Positions 26,279 to 36,338 are shown, counted from the stretch's first letter. The stretch: 56,709 bases of DNA from Bacteroides sp. CAG:443 (GCA_000432735.1 FR887818.1:7190-63898), one strand, 5' to 3'. The notes: generated by a model not told the origin, from the letters alone. Translations and numbers: made by a program.

Positions 26279-28666
26279 ATGGAAAGATATCATTTAAAAA
26301 CAGATAATCAGCAGAGTTCTACGGGTAATAAGTTTCGTGTAAAAGATTATTTTTTTCTCTGTATAGGTCATTGGCCGTGGTTTATTATATCTTTGCTTAT
26401 AGCGATGGGAGGAGCCGTATTATATTTGAAATGCACTCCTAAAGTTTATACCCGTACAGCCTCTATTCTTATTAAGGCAAACGATAATAGTTTAGATTCA
26501 GATCAGCAGTTGAAAGAGCTTGGCATCATACAGAGCCCATCGAATGTGACCAATGAGATTCTTTCTTTACAGACTACACCTGTTGCAAAAGAAATTGTAG
26601 GTTTGCTAAGTTTAGAGGTTAATTATCTGCGTGAAGGAACTTTTCATGATGAAGTGATATATGGCATTCACAGGCCTATTACAGTTTTATTTGCAGATCT
26701 AAATGATAATGAAACGGCTTCTTTATATATTCATTTAAAAGCAGACAGTTCACTCGTCTTGAGTGACATGAGGCGTAACAATGAATTGTTTGAAGATAAA
26801 ATAACCATGAGGTTAGGACAGACCAAACAGACTCCAATTGGAAATCTTACCATATTACCTTCTCCATATTATAAATACGGTACAACAGACCAGATAAAGG
26901 TCTCTCGTTCACCTATAGATGCCGTGGCGAATTCTATTAAAGGAAAGATTTCTGTTAAATTGCGGGATAATAACTCGACTATTCTTGATATCAGTTATAC
27001 TGATGTATCTGTCAACCGTGCAGAAGATGTATTGAATGCACTTGTGACCGTTTATAATGAAAACTGGGTAAAAGATCGTAATCGAATTACGGTTAGTACC
27101 AATGAGTTTATAAAGGATCGTTTGGGAGTGATAGAACAAGAATTAGGAAATGTAGAACAAAATATATCTAATTATAAATCGGAACATTTGGTTCCTGATG
27201 TCCAACAAGTTGGAAGTATGGCTATCAGTCAGGCTAATACAGCAGAGCAGGAGTCTAATGCATTAAGTAATCAAATTTACATGATACGTTATATTCGTAG
27301 TTATTTGTTGGATGGACAGCATGAAAACCAATTGTTACCTTCCAATTCAGGAATCGGAAGTTCTACGATTGGAAGACAAATCGAAGAATATAACGAGATT
27401 CTACTTCAACGCAATAATCATTTGGCCAATTCCTCTCTTCAGAATCCGTTAGTAATGGACTTGGACCAACATCTGGCAACTTTACGTCGCTCTATTATAC
27501 AGTCGCTTGATAATGAATTGGCTATTTTAAGTACCCAGCAAAAGAACATACGCTCCGATTATGATCAGGCTATTGCAAAGATAGCTTCCAATCCTCAACA
27601 AGCAAAATATTTGTTGTCTGTAGAACGTCAACAAAAAGTGAAAGAGTCATTGTATCTTTTCCTTTTGCAAAAGCGGGAAGAGAATGAATTGTCTCAAGCC
27701 TTTACAGCATATAATACCCGATTGATCGAGCCTCCGCATGGAAGTATGGCTCCGACCTCACCGGTACAAAATACCATTTTGTTTTATGCCTTCTGTTTAG
27801 GATTAGCCTTTCCTGCATTTATTTTGATCGGGAAAGAAATTTTAAATACGTCTGTCCGTAGTCGGAAAGACTTAGAGTTGCTTAATGTTCCATTTGTTGG
27901 AGAGATTCCTTTGGCACAAACAGAGAAAAAAGGTTTTCAATTGGTCCCCAAAAGAGAAAAAATAAAAGAAAAATCAAAGATTCTGATAACCGATAAAAGC
28001 CGGAATATTATGAATGAATCTTTTCGTGTTGTACGTACTAATATGGAATTTATTTTGGGCTTTAATGATAATCATCACCGTATTATCATGCAGACTTCTA
28101 TCAATCCAGGAAGTGGAAAGACGTTCATTACTGCAAATTTAGCGGTAGCAATGGGACTTAAAGGTAAAAAGGTGCTGGCTGTTGATTTAGATCTCCGTAA
28201 AGGTTCGTTGTCTGTATACGTTGATTCTCCTCATCGGGGTATCTCAAATTTTTTAAGTGGACAGGAACCTGATTATAAAAGTTTGATTGTTCGTCAGAAT
28301 GGCATTGATTTTTTACCTTGTGGTACTCTTCCTCCCAATCCATCCGAACTCTTATTTTCACCTCGTTTTCAAAAGATGATGGAGGAAATTCGCGAAATAT
28401 ATGATTATGTTTTTATTGATTGCCCGCCGGTAGAGATTGTTGCCGATGCTACTATAATCAGCCATTATGCAGATTTGACTCTCTTTATCATTCGGGCAAA
28501 GATACTGGATCGTTCGTTCTTACCTGATATTGAACGTTGGTACAATGAAAAGAAGTATAAGAATCTGTGTATTATTTTGAATGGAACAGAAAATTTTTCC
28601 GGATATTATGGATATCATAAGTATGGATACTATTATGGGAAAGATTATGGCATAAGTAATTCGTAA
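26279..28666 (+). CDS. Wzc-like chain-length regulator and tyrosine kinase
   Basis: Inner-membrane polysaccharide co-polymerase fused to a BY-kinase, 795 residues. The Wzz domain has a first membrane helix at about 32-50 and a long periplasmic part with coiled coils. A second helix (TILFYAFCLGLAFPAFILIG) leads to the cytoplasmic kinase with Walker A PGSGKTF (about 610-616), Walker A' AVDLDLRKG and Walker B VFIDCPP. The C-terminus holds a tyrosine cluster (YYGYHKYGYYYGKDYG), the autophosphorylation tail. The open frame extends to 26192, overlapping the wza-like gene; ATG 26279, 4 bp after the wza stop, gives the right N-terminus. Controls chain length and export. Confidence 0.92.
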   Translation: MERYHLKTDNQQSSTGNKFRVKDYFFLCIGHWPWFIISLLIAMGGAVLYLKCTPKVYTRTASILIKANDNSLDSDQQLKELGIIQSPSNVTNEILSLQTTPVAKEIVGLLSLEVNYLREGTFHDEVIYGIHRPITVLFADLNDNETASLYIHLKADSSLVLSDMRRNNELFEDKITMRLGQTKQTPIGNLTILPSPYYKYGTTDQIKVSRSPIDAVANSIKGKISVKLRDNNSTILDISYTDVSVNRAEDVLNALVTVYNENWVKDRNRITVSTNEFIKDRLGVIEQELGNVEQNISNYKSEHLVPDVQQVGSMAISQANTAEQESNALSNQIYMIRYIRSYLLDGQHENQLLPSNSGIGSSTIGRQIEEYNEILLQRNNHLANSSLQNPLVMDLDQHLATLRRSIIQSLDNELAILSTQQKNIRSDYDQAIAKIASNPQQAKYLLSVERQQKVKESLYLFLLQKREENELSQAFTAYNTRLIEPPHGSMAPTSPVQNTILFYAFCLGLAFPAFILIGKEILNTSVRSRKDLELLNVPFVGEIPLAQTEKKGFQLVPKREKIKEKSKILITDKSRNIMNESFRVVRTNMEFILGFNDNHHRIIMQTSINPGSGKTFITANLAVAMGLKGKKVLAVDLDLRKGSLSVYVDSPHRGISNFLSGQEPDYKSLIVRQNGIDFLPCGTLPPNPSELLFSPRFQKMMEEIREIYDYVFIDCPPVEIVADATIISHYADLTLFIIRAKILDRSFLPDIERWYNEKKYKNLCIILNGTENFSGYYGYHKYGYYYGKDYGISNS

Positions 28667-28705
28667 CGCCGTTAAAAGACTTTAGAGCCTATATCATGAT
28701 GCTTT

Positions 28706-29800
28706 ATGGAAGCTTCGGTTTATCAGCCTTTATTCCTTATTATAGTAACGTTGCTTTGTTTAATAACCGGTTACCGTTATATTTCTTCTTATGGTGATAT
28801 CTTGCAACGAACACAGGAAGGATGGCTGTTTTCTCTTGTATTAAGTATTGTCTTTGTACTATGGATAGGTATGCGTCCTGTCAGTGGAGTATATTTTGGT
28901 GATACTATTAATTATGCCCTAATCTATGCTAATATGAATCTGGAGACAGTAAAAATAGATTGGCATAGTGAATGGATTTGGCAATGGTTTACCATGGGAT
29001 GTAAGAAAGCCGGTTTAAATGTTCACATATATTTTGTCCTGATTGAAGCTGGTTATATACTGTCTGCTTGGATAGCGGTAAAAAAATTCTTGCCGAATCA
29101 TCCTATGTTGGGGATGCTGTTCGTCTGGTCTTCTTTGATGTTTTTTTCATTTGGAACCAATGGGTTACGTAATGGACTGGCTTGTCATCTGATCTTATTG
29201 GCTATGGCTTTTTTGTTTGATGACAAATATATTACTGGAAGTCTTTTATGCTTAATAGCTTTAGGCATTCACCGTAGCGTTATGCTGCCTATTGTTGCCA
29301 TAGTGGTTGGTCTGTTTTTGATTAAAGATGTAAAAATCTCAATAGGATTCTGGTTCCTTTCGATATTAGTCTCTTTGATTGCGGGTGATACGGTTACTTC
29401 GTTTTTAGCTTCCTTGACCTTTGATGATCGACTGTCCAGATATACAAGTTCTGATGCAGATATGTCACAATTCTCGTCTACGGGTTTCCGTTGGGATTTC
29501 CTGCTGTACAGTGCTATGCCGGTTTGTATGGCGTGGTATGTATGTGTAAAGCGGCAGATTCAAGACAACTGGTACAACGCTTTATGTGTTACCTATTGTT
29601 TATGCAATGCTTTCTGGATTATTGTTATACGTTCGTCATTTAGCAATCGTTTCGCTTATTTATCGTGGTTTCTATATCCGCTCATGATTGCATATCCACT
29701 TGTAAATCTTCCGGTATGGAAAGATCAGGATCAAAAAATTGGTTTGATACTATTGTCATATTGTGGTTTTACATTGTTTATGCAGTTTATTTATTGGTAA
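28706..29800 (+). CDS. EpsG-like membrane protein, probable polymerase
   Basis: Polytopic inner-membrane protein, 364 residues with about ten hydrophobic segments, resembling the EpsG family that takes the Wzy polymerase role in exopolysaccharide operons. Typical are GMRPVSGVYFGDTINYALIY near the N-terminus (charged, after the second helix), FSFGTNGLRNGLACHLILLA, and the conserved RNGLA and GIHRSVML spots. Likely joins repeat units at the periplasmic face. Such proteins are poorly conserved, so the assignment rests on topology, these spots and the neighbours. Confidence 0.72.
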   Translation: MEASVYQPLFLIIVTLLCLITGYRYISSYGDILQRTQEGWLFSLVLSIVFVLWIGMRPVSGVYFGDTINYALIYANMNLETVKIDWHSEWIWQWFTMGCKKAGLNVHIYFVLIEAGYILSAWIAVKKFLPNHPMLGMLFVWSSLMFFSFGTNGLRNGLACHLILLAMAFLFDDKYITGSLLCLIALGIHRSVMLPIVAIVVGLFLIKDVKISIGFWFLSILVSLIAGDTVTSFLASLTFDDRLSRYTSSDADMSQFSSTGFRWDFLLYSAMPVCMAWYVCVKRQIQDNWYNALCVTYCLCNAFWIIVIRSSFSNRFAYLSWFLYPLMIAYPLVNLPVWKDQDQKIGLILLSYCGFTLFMQFIYW

Positions 29801-29833
29801 TAATAGAAGTATTCATTTTTTAAATTATAGACT

Positions 29834-30709
29834 ATGTATATGAACTTAAAAAGAATGGCAAACTATTTCTTTTTAATGATCTGTTTGTTTTTGTCGCTTT
29901 CTGTAACGGCACAGACACAGACCAAACCACTTTGGGTTCAAAAAGGAGAAAAGTCTTTAGAAAAAAAGCCTACAAACGAAAGCTATTATTTCAAGATTTT
30001 CAACACTTATGGAATGGATGTCAACCTTTTAGAGAGACAACGTTTCCAACCTCTTTTAGAACACATCCGTGACCGTTATCAGGCAGATCCAGCCCAAATA
30101 AAACTGGATAGTTTGTACTTAAGTAATGATTCATCGAAAATGACTTATCGCATTACATTTACCGATTCGATAGGTAATGCTGTAGTATATGCCGAAAAAG
30201 TAGATGAGTATCGTGCTTTTGAGGATTATGTGGATAATACCTACCAATTTGAATATTACCAGTTGTATGCCATATCCAAACGTGATTCAGTTCCTGTATT
30301 TGATGAATTTACGCTTTCAAGAACATACAATTATAAAGCTGTATGTCTTTCTTTAATTCCTGGACTTGGACAAATCTATAAAGGGCAGAAAATAAAGGGA
30401 TATGCTATTTTGGGAATGGAAGCAACTTTGGTCGTTTCTGCTGTCGCGTTTCATTTTAAGAAACATTATTGCGATAAACAAATCAGTGAACAACCGCAAT
30501 TTGCAGATAGCTGGAGAAGTAAATCTTTAGGATGGAGGCAAATGCGTAACTTATGCTTTGGAGTTGCTGGTTGTCTTTATGTTTATAATCTGATTGATGC
30601 GGCACTTAGTAAAGGTAGTAGGCATGTTGTCGTGAAGAAGCCCAAACTGCAAGTTTTGCCTTCTGCTTCACCAGAGGGAGCCGGCATGACTTTATCATTC
30701 AACTTCTGA
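29834..30709 (+). CDS. Secreted or membrane protein with TM2-like hairpin
   Basis: Protein of 291 residues with a signal peptide ending at SVTAQ. A polar region (about 30-165) of unknown fold follows. Two hydrophobic segments start at YKAVCLSLIPGLGQIYKGQKIKGYAILG and LCFGVAGCLYVYNLIDA (first shown in part: SLIPGLGQIYKGQKIKGYA). The GLGQ-Y-GQ-KG spot is that of small TM2/DUF5683-like membrane proteins found in Bacteroidota. Function unknown. It lies within the polysaccharide operon, between the polymerase-like gene and the aminotransferase, 6 bp ahead of the latter, so a role in envelope assembly is likely but unproven. Confidence 0.6.
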   Translation: MYMNLKRMANYFFLMICLFLSLSVTAQTQTKPLWVQKGEKSLEKKPTNESYYFKIFNTYGMDVNLLERQRFQPLLEHIRDRYQADPAQIKLDSLYLSNDSSKMTYRITFTDSIGNAVVYAEKVDEYRAFEDYVDNTYQFEYYQLYAISKRDSVPVFDEFTLSRTYNYKAVCLSLIPGLGQIYKGQKIKGYAILGMEATLVVSAVAFHFKKHYCDKQISEQPQFADSWRSKSLGWRQMRNLCFGVAGCLYVYNLIDAALSKGSRHVVVKKPKLQVLPSASPEGAGMTLSFNF

Positions 30710-30715
30710 TTCAAT

Positions 30716-31858
30716 ATGGCTGATATAAAAATACATCTGTGTCTTGCTCACATGAGTGGTCTGGAGCAGCATTATATTCGTTCAGCTATTGAAAGCAACT
30801 GGGTAGCTCCGTTAGGTCCTAATGTAGAAAAATTTGAAAAAGAGCTGGAGACTTTTGTTGGATACGATAGACATGTTACGGCAGTTGCATCAGGTACTGC
30901 AGCTCTCCATCTTGCTCTGATCTTATCTGGGGTAGGCAGGGGAGATGAAGTCATTTGTCAGAGTTTTACTTTTATAGCATCAGCTAATCCTATTTTATAT
31001 CAGGGAGCAACTCCGGTCTTTGTAGACAGCGAAACTGATACCTGGAATATGTCTCCTTTGCTTTTGAAAAAGGCTATTGAAGAACGACTTCGGATAACGG
31101 GAAAGTTACCTAAAGCCATTGTAGTTGTTCACTTGTATGGAATGCCTGCCCAGATGGATGAAATCATGGATATAGCAGATTATTACGCTATTCCCGTCAT
31201 TGAAGATGCTGCAGAGGCTATGGGATCTACCTACAAAAGCCGTCCTTGTGGCACCTTTGGGAAATATGGTATTTTCAGTTTCAATGGAAATAAGATGATT
31301 ACTACCAGTGGTGGAGGAGCGTTGATCTGTCCCAATGAAGAGATGAGCCGTAAAGCTTTATTTTATGCTACTCAGGCTCGTGAACCCTTTCCGTACTATC
31401 AGCATGAATGCGTAGGATATAATTATCGCATGAGTAATATTTGTGCAGGGATCGGGTGTGGACAAATGAGTATACTTCACGAACACATTGCTCATCATAG
31501 ATATCTGGCAGCTTGTTATCAGACATTGTTGAGAGATGTACCAGGCATTTCTGTGCATACCAATCCTGATGCTGATATTTCAAGTAATTATTGGTTGAGT
31601 ACAATCTTGATTGATCCTATAATTACGGGTACGAACTATGAACAAATCAGGAAGCATTTAGCGGAAAAAGGTATTGAAAGCCGCCCGTTATGGAAACCTT
31701 TGCACTTACAGCCGCTTTTCAGGGAAGCGCCTCGTTATGTCAATGGAGTTAGTGAGAAGTTTTTTGCTGAAGGCTTATGTTTACCGAGTGGTCCGTATGT
31801 ACAGGAGAAAGATGTACTATGGATAACTAATGAAATTAAGAAATGTATAAGAAAATAA
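30716..31858 (+). CDS. Nucleotide-sugar aminotransferase (DegT/DnrJ/EryC1/StrS)
   Basis: PLP-dependent aminotransferase, 380 residues, full length. The PLP-binding lysine is Lys193 in FSFNGNKMITTSGGG. Substrate and cofactor spots include SGTAALHLAL and VIEDAAEAMGS. The next gene encodes a 4,6-dehydratase and overlaps by 16 bp, so the pair probably turns a UDP-HexNAc into a UDP-4-keto then UDP-4-amino-6-deoxy sugar, as in bacillosamine-type pathways. The exact sugar is inference. An acetyltransferase that would complete a diacetamido sugar is not in the window. Confidence 0.87.
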   Translation: MADIKIHLCLAHMSGLEQHYIRSAIESNWVAPLGPNVEKFEKELETFVGYDRHVTAVASGTAALHLALILSGVGRGDEVICQSFTFIASANPILYQGATPVFVDSETDTWNMSPLLLKKAIEERLRITGKLPKAIVVVHLYGMPAQMDEIMDIADYYAIPVIEDAAEAMGSTYKSRPCGTFGKYGIFSFNGNKMITTSGGGALICPNEEMSRKALFYATQAREPFPYYQHECVGYNYRMSNICAGIGCGQMSILHEHIAHHRYLAACYQTLLRDVPGISVHTNPDADISSNYWLSTILIDPIITGTNYEQIRKHLAEKGIESRPLWKPLHLQPLFREAPRYVNGVSEKFFAEGLCLPSGPYVQEKDVLWITNEIKKCIRK

Positions 31859-33414
31859 CAGATTGGTTTTTGTTTCGTAAAACCTTTCCTTATTGGTGTG
31901 TATTCTTAACGGATTGTTTGATTGTTCTGTTTTCGGGTATAATGGCTTATGCCATAAACCATGGCTTGTCTGTTTGTGTACAGAACTTGGGAACATTATT
32001 ATACACATTACTGATTTATGAAGTTTGTTTTATAGTAGGTTTCCGCATATTTCATACTTATAGTGGCATTATACGGAAATCATCTTTTATAGATTTGCTC
32101 CATTCCGTATGTTCTTTGTTGATCGGTCTGGTTATCATTATGTGTTTACGTATATTTCTACATACCGATCTCATATTCCTGACCATCCGTTTCCGAGACT
32201 TGTTACTTCAGGTGATACTGGCCACTATTGGTATGTGCGGATTACGTACGATAGCAAAAGTCTTTTATGATTACTATTTAAAGCGTCGTGTCACGTCGGG
32301 GAATGCCTATGGCTGGGATGATAGTGCGTTATTCGAATGGGAGATGAAAGCCTTATTACCTCGTGATCCCATTACTATAGACATGAATGCGATCAATCAA
32401 AAATTGAATGGGAAACGAATCTTAGTTACGGGAGCAGCTGGTAGTATTGGCAGTGAACTGGTAAAATTGCTTGCTGACTGTTCACCTGAAGAACTTATAT
32501 TAGTTGATCAGGCAGAATCTCCATTACATGAGGTATTATTGGCGATGACCTATAACTGTCCAAGTTTAAAGTGCCATACTATTGTTACTAATATATGTCA
32601 TAGCCACCGTATGGAACATATTTTTAAAGAATACAGACCTCAAATAATTTTTCATGCGGCAGCTTATAAACATGTTCCCATGATGGAGGACAATCCTGTT
32701 GAAAGTATATTAAATAACGTGGATGGCACCCGTAAATTAGCAGATTTAGCCGTAAAATACGGAGTGAATGAATTCGTGATGATCAGTACAGACAAAGCTG
32801 TCCGGCCAACAAGTGTGATGGGGTGTTCCAAACGTATTTGTGAAATCTATTGTCAGAGTTTGGCTAAATTCAATAAAAATAATTGCAAGTTCATTACCAC
32901 TCGTTTTGGAAATGTGTTAGGCTCTAACGGTTCTGTTATTCAGGTATTTCGTAAACAGATACGTTGTGGCGGACCTGTTACAGTTACTCATCCAGATGTG
33001 GTGCGATATTTTATGTTGATACCCGAAGCTTGTCGGCTGGTATTGGAAGCTTGCCGTATGGGTAAAGGAGGGGAAATATTTGTATTTGATATGGGATATC
33101 CAGTACGTATTTCCGATTTGGCACGTCAGATGATAAAGTTAAGTGGTAATAGAAATATTCAGATTAAATACACAGGATTACGTCCGGGAGAGAAACTTTA
33201 TGAAGATCTGTTGAGTGACAAGGAAAATATGATGTCGACTTCACATGGAAAAATCAAAATAGCCCAAGCTCAGGAGTACGATTTTGATACTATAAGCAAG
33301 AAGATTGATCAGTTAATAGAAACGGCAAAAACGTACGATGTACAAAAAATCATTATGTTGATGGAGCAAATTGTTCCTGAGTATAAGCATGCAATTTATA
33401 AGAAAAACAATTAA
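31843..33414 (+). CDS. Membrane-bound nucleotide-sugar 4,6-dehydratase (PglF/CapD-like)
   Basis: Dehydratase of the WbpM/PglF/CapD family, 523 residues. Four membrane helices (about 15-140) are followed by the catalytic Rossmann domain with TGAAGSIGSEL (196-205), STDKAVRPTSVMGCSKR (Asp317, Lys318, Met326, Lys330 are the expected catalytic residues), and GLRPGEKLYEDLL. Many relatives are 590-660 residues and carry a second nucleotide-binding subdomain between helices and catalytic domain; here that linker is only about 35 residues, so the middle subdomain is missing. It starts within the aminotransferase gene, a sign of tight coupling. Confidence 0.88.
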   Translation: MYKKITDWFLFRKTFPYWCVFLTDCLIVLFSGIMAYAINHGLSVCVQNLGTLLYTLLIYEVCFIVGFRIFHTYSGIIRKSSFIDLLHSVCSLLIGLVIIMCLRIFLHTDLIFLTIRFRDLLLQVILATIGMCGLRTIAKVFYDYYLKRRVTSGNAYGWDDSALFEWEMKALLPRDPITIDMNAINQKLNGKRILVTGAAGSIGSELVKLLADCSPEELILVDQAESPLHEVLLAMTYNCPSLKCHTIVTNICHSHRMEHIFKEYRPQIIFHAAAYKHVPMMEDNPVESILNNVDGTRKLADLAVKYGVNEFVMISTDKAVRPTSVMGCSKRICEIYCQSLAKFNKNNCKFITTRFGNVLGSNGSVIQVFRKQIRCGGPVTVTHPDVVRYFMLIPEACRLVLEACRMGKGGEIFVFDMGYPVRISDLARQMIKLSGNRNIQIKYTGLRPGEKLYEDLLSDKENMMSTSHGKIKIAQAQEYDFDTISKKIDQLIETAKTYDVQKIIMLMEQIVPEYKHAIYKKNN

Positions 33415-33420
33415 AAATAT

Positions 33421-35265
33421 ATGACTATGAAGCTGATAGATGTAGTACGTAAGGCAGCTGCGTCTCTCTTAGTTTGGGGAGTAGCATCTTTTAATTATGC
33501 AGTCTTTGCACAAGAGGACAAGTACAAGGATTACAGGGAAGTGTACCGTGATACGACCGATTACGTAGCTCCAACAGAATTAGGAATTAAAAAAGATACA
33601 ATTGTAGATCCTTTACGTGTTGTTACTAATAAATTTGGTAAGAACTGGTTCATATTTGCTACAGGTGGTTTGCATACTTACCGGGGAGATTATTCAACTA
33701 TGGGAAAGTTTTCTGGAACGCTTTCTCCCGACTGGAGTATAGGTATCGGTAAATGGTTCACTCCTGGAATTGGTTTAAAAGTAGAGTTTATCCGTTCAAA
33801 TTCTCGTGGATATACTGGGTATACCACCGGACATTATGGATATGGCGATGTTTTGTATAAAGAAGATGGTACTCCTTACCGGAAAATGAAGACAGGTTGG
33901 TGGGATATTAGCGGAAGTGCCGTTTTGAACCTATCTCGTTTATTTATGGGATATGAAGGATATAATAGTCCCAGACTGATGAATCAATTTATGGCTAATG
34001 TAGGTATTGGTGGAGTTCATCACCTGGGATATGAACATAGTCATGGATCTGATAATGAGTGGAGTGGACATGTAGAACTGCAATACAGCCGTTTCTTTAA
34101 TCGTAAAAAACGATTCTCGTTGGATATAAAGGCCCGTGGTATTTTTTATCAGACAAATTTTGATTTGGAATATGGTCAAGCTGATCATGCAGCCAATAAA
34201 TGGGATTGTAATTTGGGTATAGATGTCGGGTTTACTTACTATTTGGGTAAACAGCGTTCCAATGGTTGGGGACGTGCAACAACGCAGTTATACAAACGTG
34301 ATTATAGAGAACGTAAAATCTTAGTTGTACGTGAAAAAGAGCATCCGGTGAAATATGGAACAATTACTTTCTATGTCTTTTATCCAAATAACTACTCCGG
34401 AAGAAATGATGCGCCGCAGGTACAAAGTTCAGTAGTCAATGCTTTGGATTATTTGGCTGGCGGTATCTTCACTCAAAAACAATATGTAAACAGTGATGCC
34501 GTAACTTCATGTATCGAAAAAGGTACATCCATGAACTCTTTGGCTATTCAGGATTTGCCAACTGAAACGGCAGATAGAGATTTTGAAATTAATTTTGTTC
34601 CTCGTGGTTATGAAATGTTGAAAGACCAGCCTCTGTCATATAGTTTGGAAGCAAGTGCAATGACCGATTTTTATAAGAAGGCAGGATATTATTATGCCCC
34701 AATATACGACGGTTTACATACTTGGAAATATCGTATCGATAACGAAACGCTCAAGCAACAATTATTGAGTTATGATAATTATACAGAAACAACTTCTTAT
34801 GGTTTGAATTCTCATGACGGTCTGGATATCATCCGCCAGCACATGGATATTGATAGCAATGAAGAACTGGTAAGTTTTGCTGATGTATATGCTGTTATGA
34901 ATTCAGACAAAGGTTATATTTCGCAATTCACAAATGCGGAAAGTGTATCGCATATCCAAAATGTATTTAAAGATGGCGTAATCACTATGATTCAGGTAGA
35001 AGGCTTGGCTACCAGTCAGGATAACTATACTGGTGCTAATGCAGAACAGGTTGGTATAGAACGTAATACGGCTCTTTCTCAAAACAGAGCACAAACTGTT
35101 ATTTCATGGTTGAAGACCAACGAACACATGAAAGAGGTCGCTTCACAGATTTACCTGGTTGGTCACATGAATGGAATACGTACGGTAAATGATAAGAGTA
35201 CTCGTGGTTTGAATGCTAAATTGAACAGATGCGTTAAAGTTCGTATTCATTATATGATAAGATAA
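33421..35265 (+). CDS. OmpA-family outer-membrane protein of the polysaccharide locus
   Basis: Protein of 614 residues with a signal peptide ending at AVFAQ. The first half (about 70-290) has beta-barrel character (NWFIFATGGLHTYRGDY, ISGSAVLNLSRLFMGYEG, GIDVGFTYYLG). The last 130 residues contain the peptidoglycan-binding OmpA pattern ERNTALSQNRAQTVISWL followed by IYLVGHMNG. A middle stretch (about 300-470) is of unclear fold. It begins 6 bp after the dehydratase gene and ends just before a terminator, so it is the last gene of this transcript. A barrel anchored to the wall could support the export complex; this is inference. Confidence 0.75.
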   Translation: MTMKLIDVVRKAAASLLVWGVASFNYAVFAQEDKYKDYREVYRDTTDYVAPTELGIKKDTIVDPLRVVTNKFGKNWFIFATGGLHTYRGDYSTMGKFSGTLSPDWSIGIGKWFTPGIGLKVEFIRSNSRGYTGYTTGHYGYGDVLYKEDGTPYRKMKTGWWDISGSAVLNLSRLFMGYEGYNSPRLMNQFMANVGIGGVHHLGYEHSHGSDNEWSGHVELQYSRFFNRKKRFSLDIKARGIFYQTNFDLEYGQADHAANKWDCNLGIDVGFTYYLGKQRSNGWGRATTQLYKRDYRERKILVVREKEHPVKYGTITFYVFYPNNYSGRNDAPQVQSSVVNALDYLAGGIFTQKQYVNSDAVTSCIEKGTSMNSLAIQDLPTETADRDFEINFVPRGYEMLKDQPLSYSLEASAMTDFYKKAGYYYAPIYDGLHTWKYRIDNETLKQQLLSYDNYTETTSYGLNSHDGLDIIRQHMDIDSNEELVSFADVYAVMNSDKGYISQFTNAESVSHIQNVFKDGVITMIQVEGLATSQDNYTGANAEQVGIERNTALSQNRAQTVISWLKTNEHMKEVASQIYLVGHMNGIRTVNDKSTRGLNAKLNRCVKVRIHYMIR

Positions 35266-35301
35266 GGATTACAGGTATCCTGTAATTGATTATTTATACA
35301 G

Positions 35302-35338
35302 ATGCCTGTGGAAAGAATTGCCATAGGCATTTGTTTTT
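35302..35338 (+). terminator. Rho-independent terminator after the OmpA-family gene
   Basis: ATGCCTGTGG (35302-35311) pairs with CCATAGGCAT (35321-35330) around a 9-nt loop, followed by TTGTTTTT. A smaller hairpin, ATTACAGG/CCTGTAAT (35268-35286), precedes it. The Wzm/Wzt genes therefore probably have their own promoter, or need antitermination by the UpxY-like protein. Confidence 0.75.
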
Positions 35339-35346
35339 AATACATG

Positions 35347-35366
35347 ATAAAATCTGAAGATTTTAT
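35347..35366 (+). other. Small palindrome upstream of the ABC exporter genes
   Basis: ATAAAATC, loop TGAA, GATTTTAT: an 8-bp perfect inverted repeat about 100 bp before the Wzm start. It could be a regulator site or an RNA hairpin. No consensus -7 element was found between it and the gene. Confidence 0.3.
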
Positions 35367-35463
35367 GATATAATAGTGAAGATGATGTGAACAAATATTT
35401 TTTCTTTTCGTCCTTAATGCCTTATATAGCAGGCTTATAGGTGTATGAATAATAAGTTGAACT

Positions 35464-36330
35464 ATGAATATAAAAGATCGTGACCCTGAAAAAAAAGAAT
35501 GGACAATAGAAATTAGACCAAAGAAAAGATTATTGGATATTGATTTGAAAGGTCTATGGTTATATCGGGATTTATTTTATATGTATGTAAAACGGGATAT
35601 TATAACTGTTTACAAACAAACAATATTGGGACCTTTATGGTTCCTTATACAACCTATACTAACAACTATCATGTATATGTTTGTATTCGGAGGATTAGCT
35701 GGGATATCTACCGATGGAGTTCCACAATCACTTTTTTATATGTCAGGAATTTTGCTGTGGAATTATTTTAATACAGTTTTTATGCTTTCATCCAATATAT
35801 TTATAGCTAATGCAAATATTTTTGGAAAAGTATATTTTCCACGACTTGTTGTTCCTTTATCTGGTATTGCTTCTAATTTGGTAAAGCTGGGTATCCATTT
35901 GTGTCTGTTCATTGTGATTTATTTGTATTATTACATACAAGGAGCAGATTTAACTATAAGTTGGACTGTCCTACTTTTCCCTTTTCTGATTTTTATGATA
36001 GCATTTCATGCCATGTCTTGGGGACTAATAATCTCTGCATTAACTACAAAATATAGAGATTTGACTCAATTGATATCTTTTGGTATACAATTGTTTATGT
36101 ATTTAACTCCTGTCGTTTATCCATTAAGCGCTACGCCACAAAAATACTATTCATTTATATCTTTAAATCCGTTAACACCAATATTTGAAACATTCAGATA
36201 TAGTTGGATGGGAAGTGGAGCACTTGATTGGGGAGGGTTAGGGTATAGTTTTATTATCCTGTTGTGCTCTCTTTTTTTATCTGTTGTCATATTTAGTCGG
36301 GTAGAACGTAATTTTATGGATACTGTATAA
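35464..36330 (+). CDS. Wzm-like ABC-2 polysaccharide exporter permease
   Basis: ABC-2 type permease, 288 residues with six predicted helices. The N-terminal amphipathic part (LWLYRDLFYMYVKRDIITVYKQTILGPLW in full; KRDIITVYKQTILGPLW shown) is characteristic of the O-antigen/teichoic acid exporters. It forms the channel for a lipid-linked glycan, powered by the ATPase encoded 8 bp downstream. Very AT-rich, like the rest of the locus. Confidence 0.9.
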   Translation: MNIKDRDPEKKEWTIEIRPKKRLLDIDLKGLWLYRDLFYMYVKRDIITVYKQTILGPLWFLIQPILTTIMYMFVFGGLAGISTDGVPQSLFYMSGILLWNYFNTVFMLSSNIFIANANIFGKVYFPRLVVPLSGIASNLVKLGIHLCLFIVIYLYYYIQGADLTISWTVLLFPFLIFMIAFHAMSWGLIISALTTKYRDLTQLISFGIQLFMYLTPVVYPLSATPQKYYSFISLNPLTPIFETFRYSWMGSGALDWGGLGYSFIILLCSLFLSVVIFSRVERNFMDTV

Positions 36331-36338
36331 GAATAATT

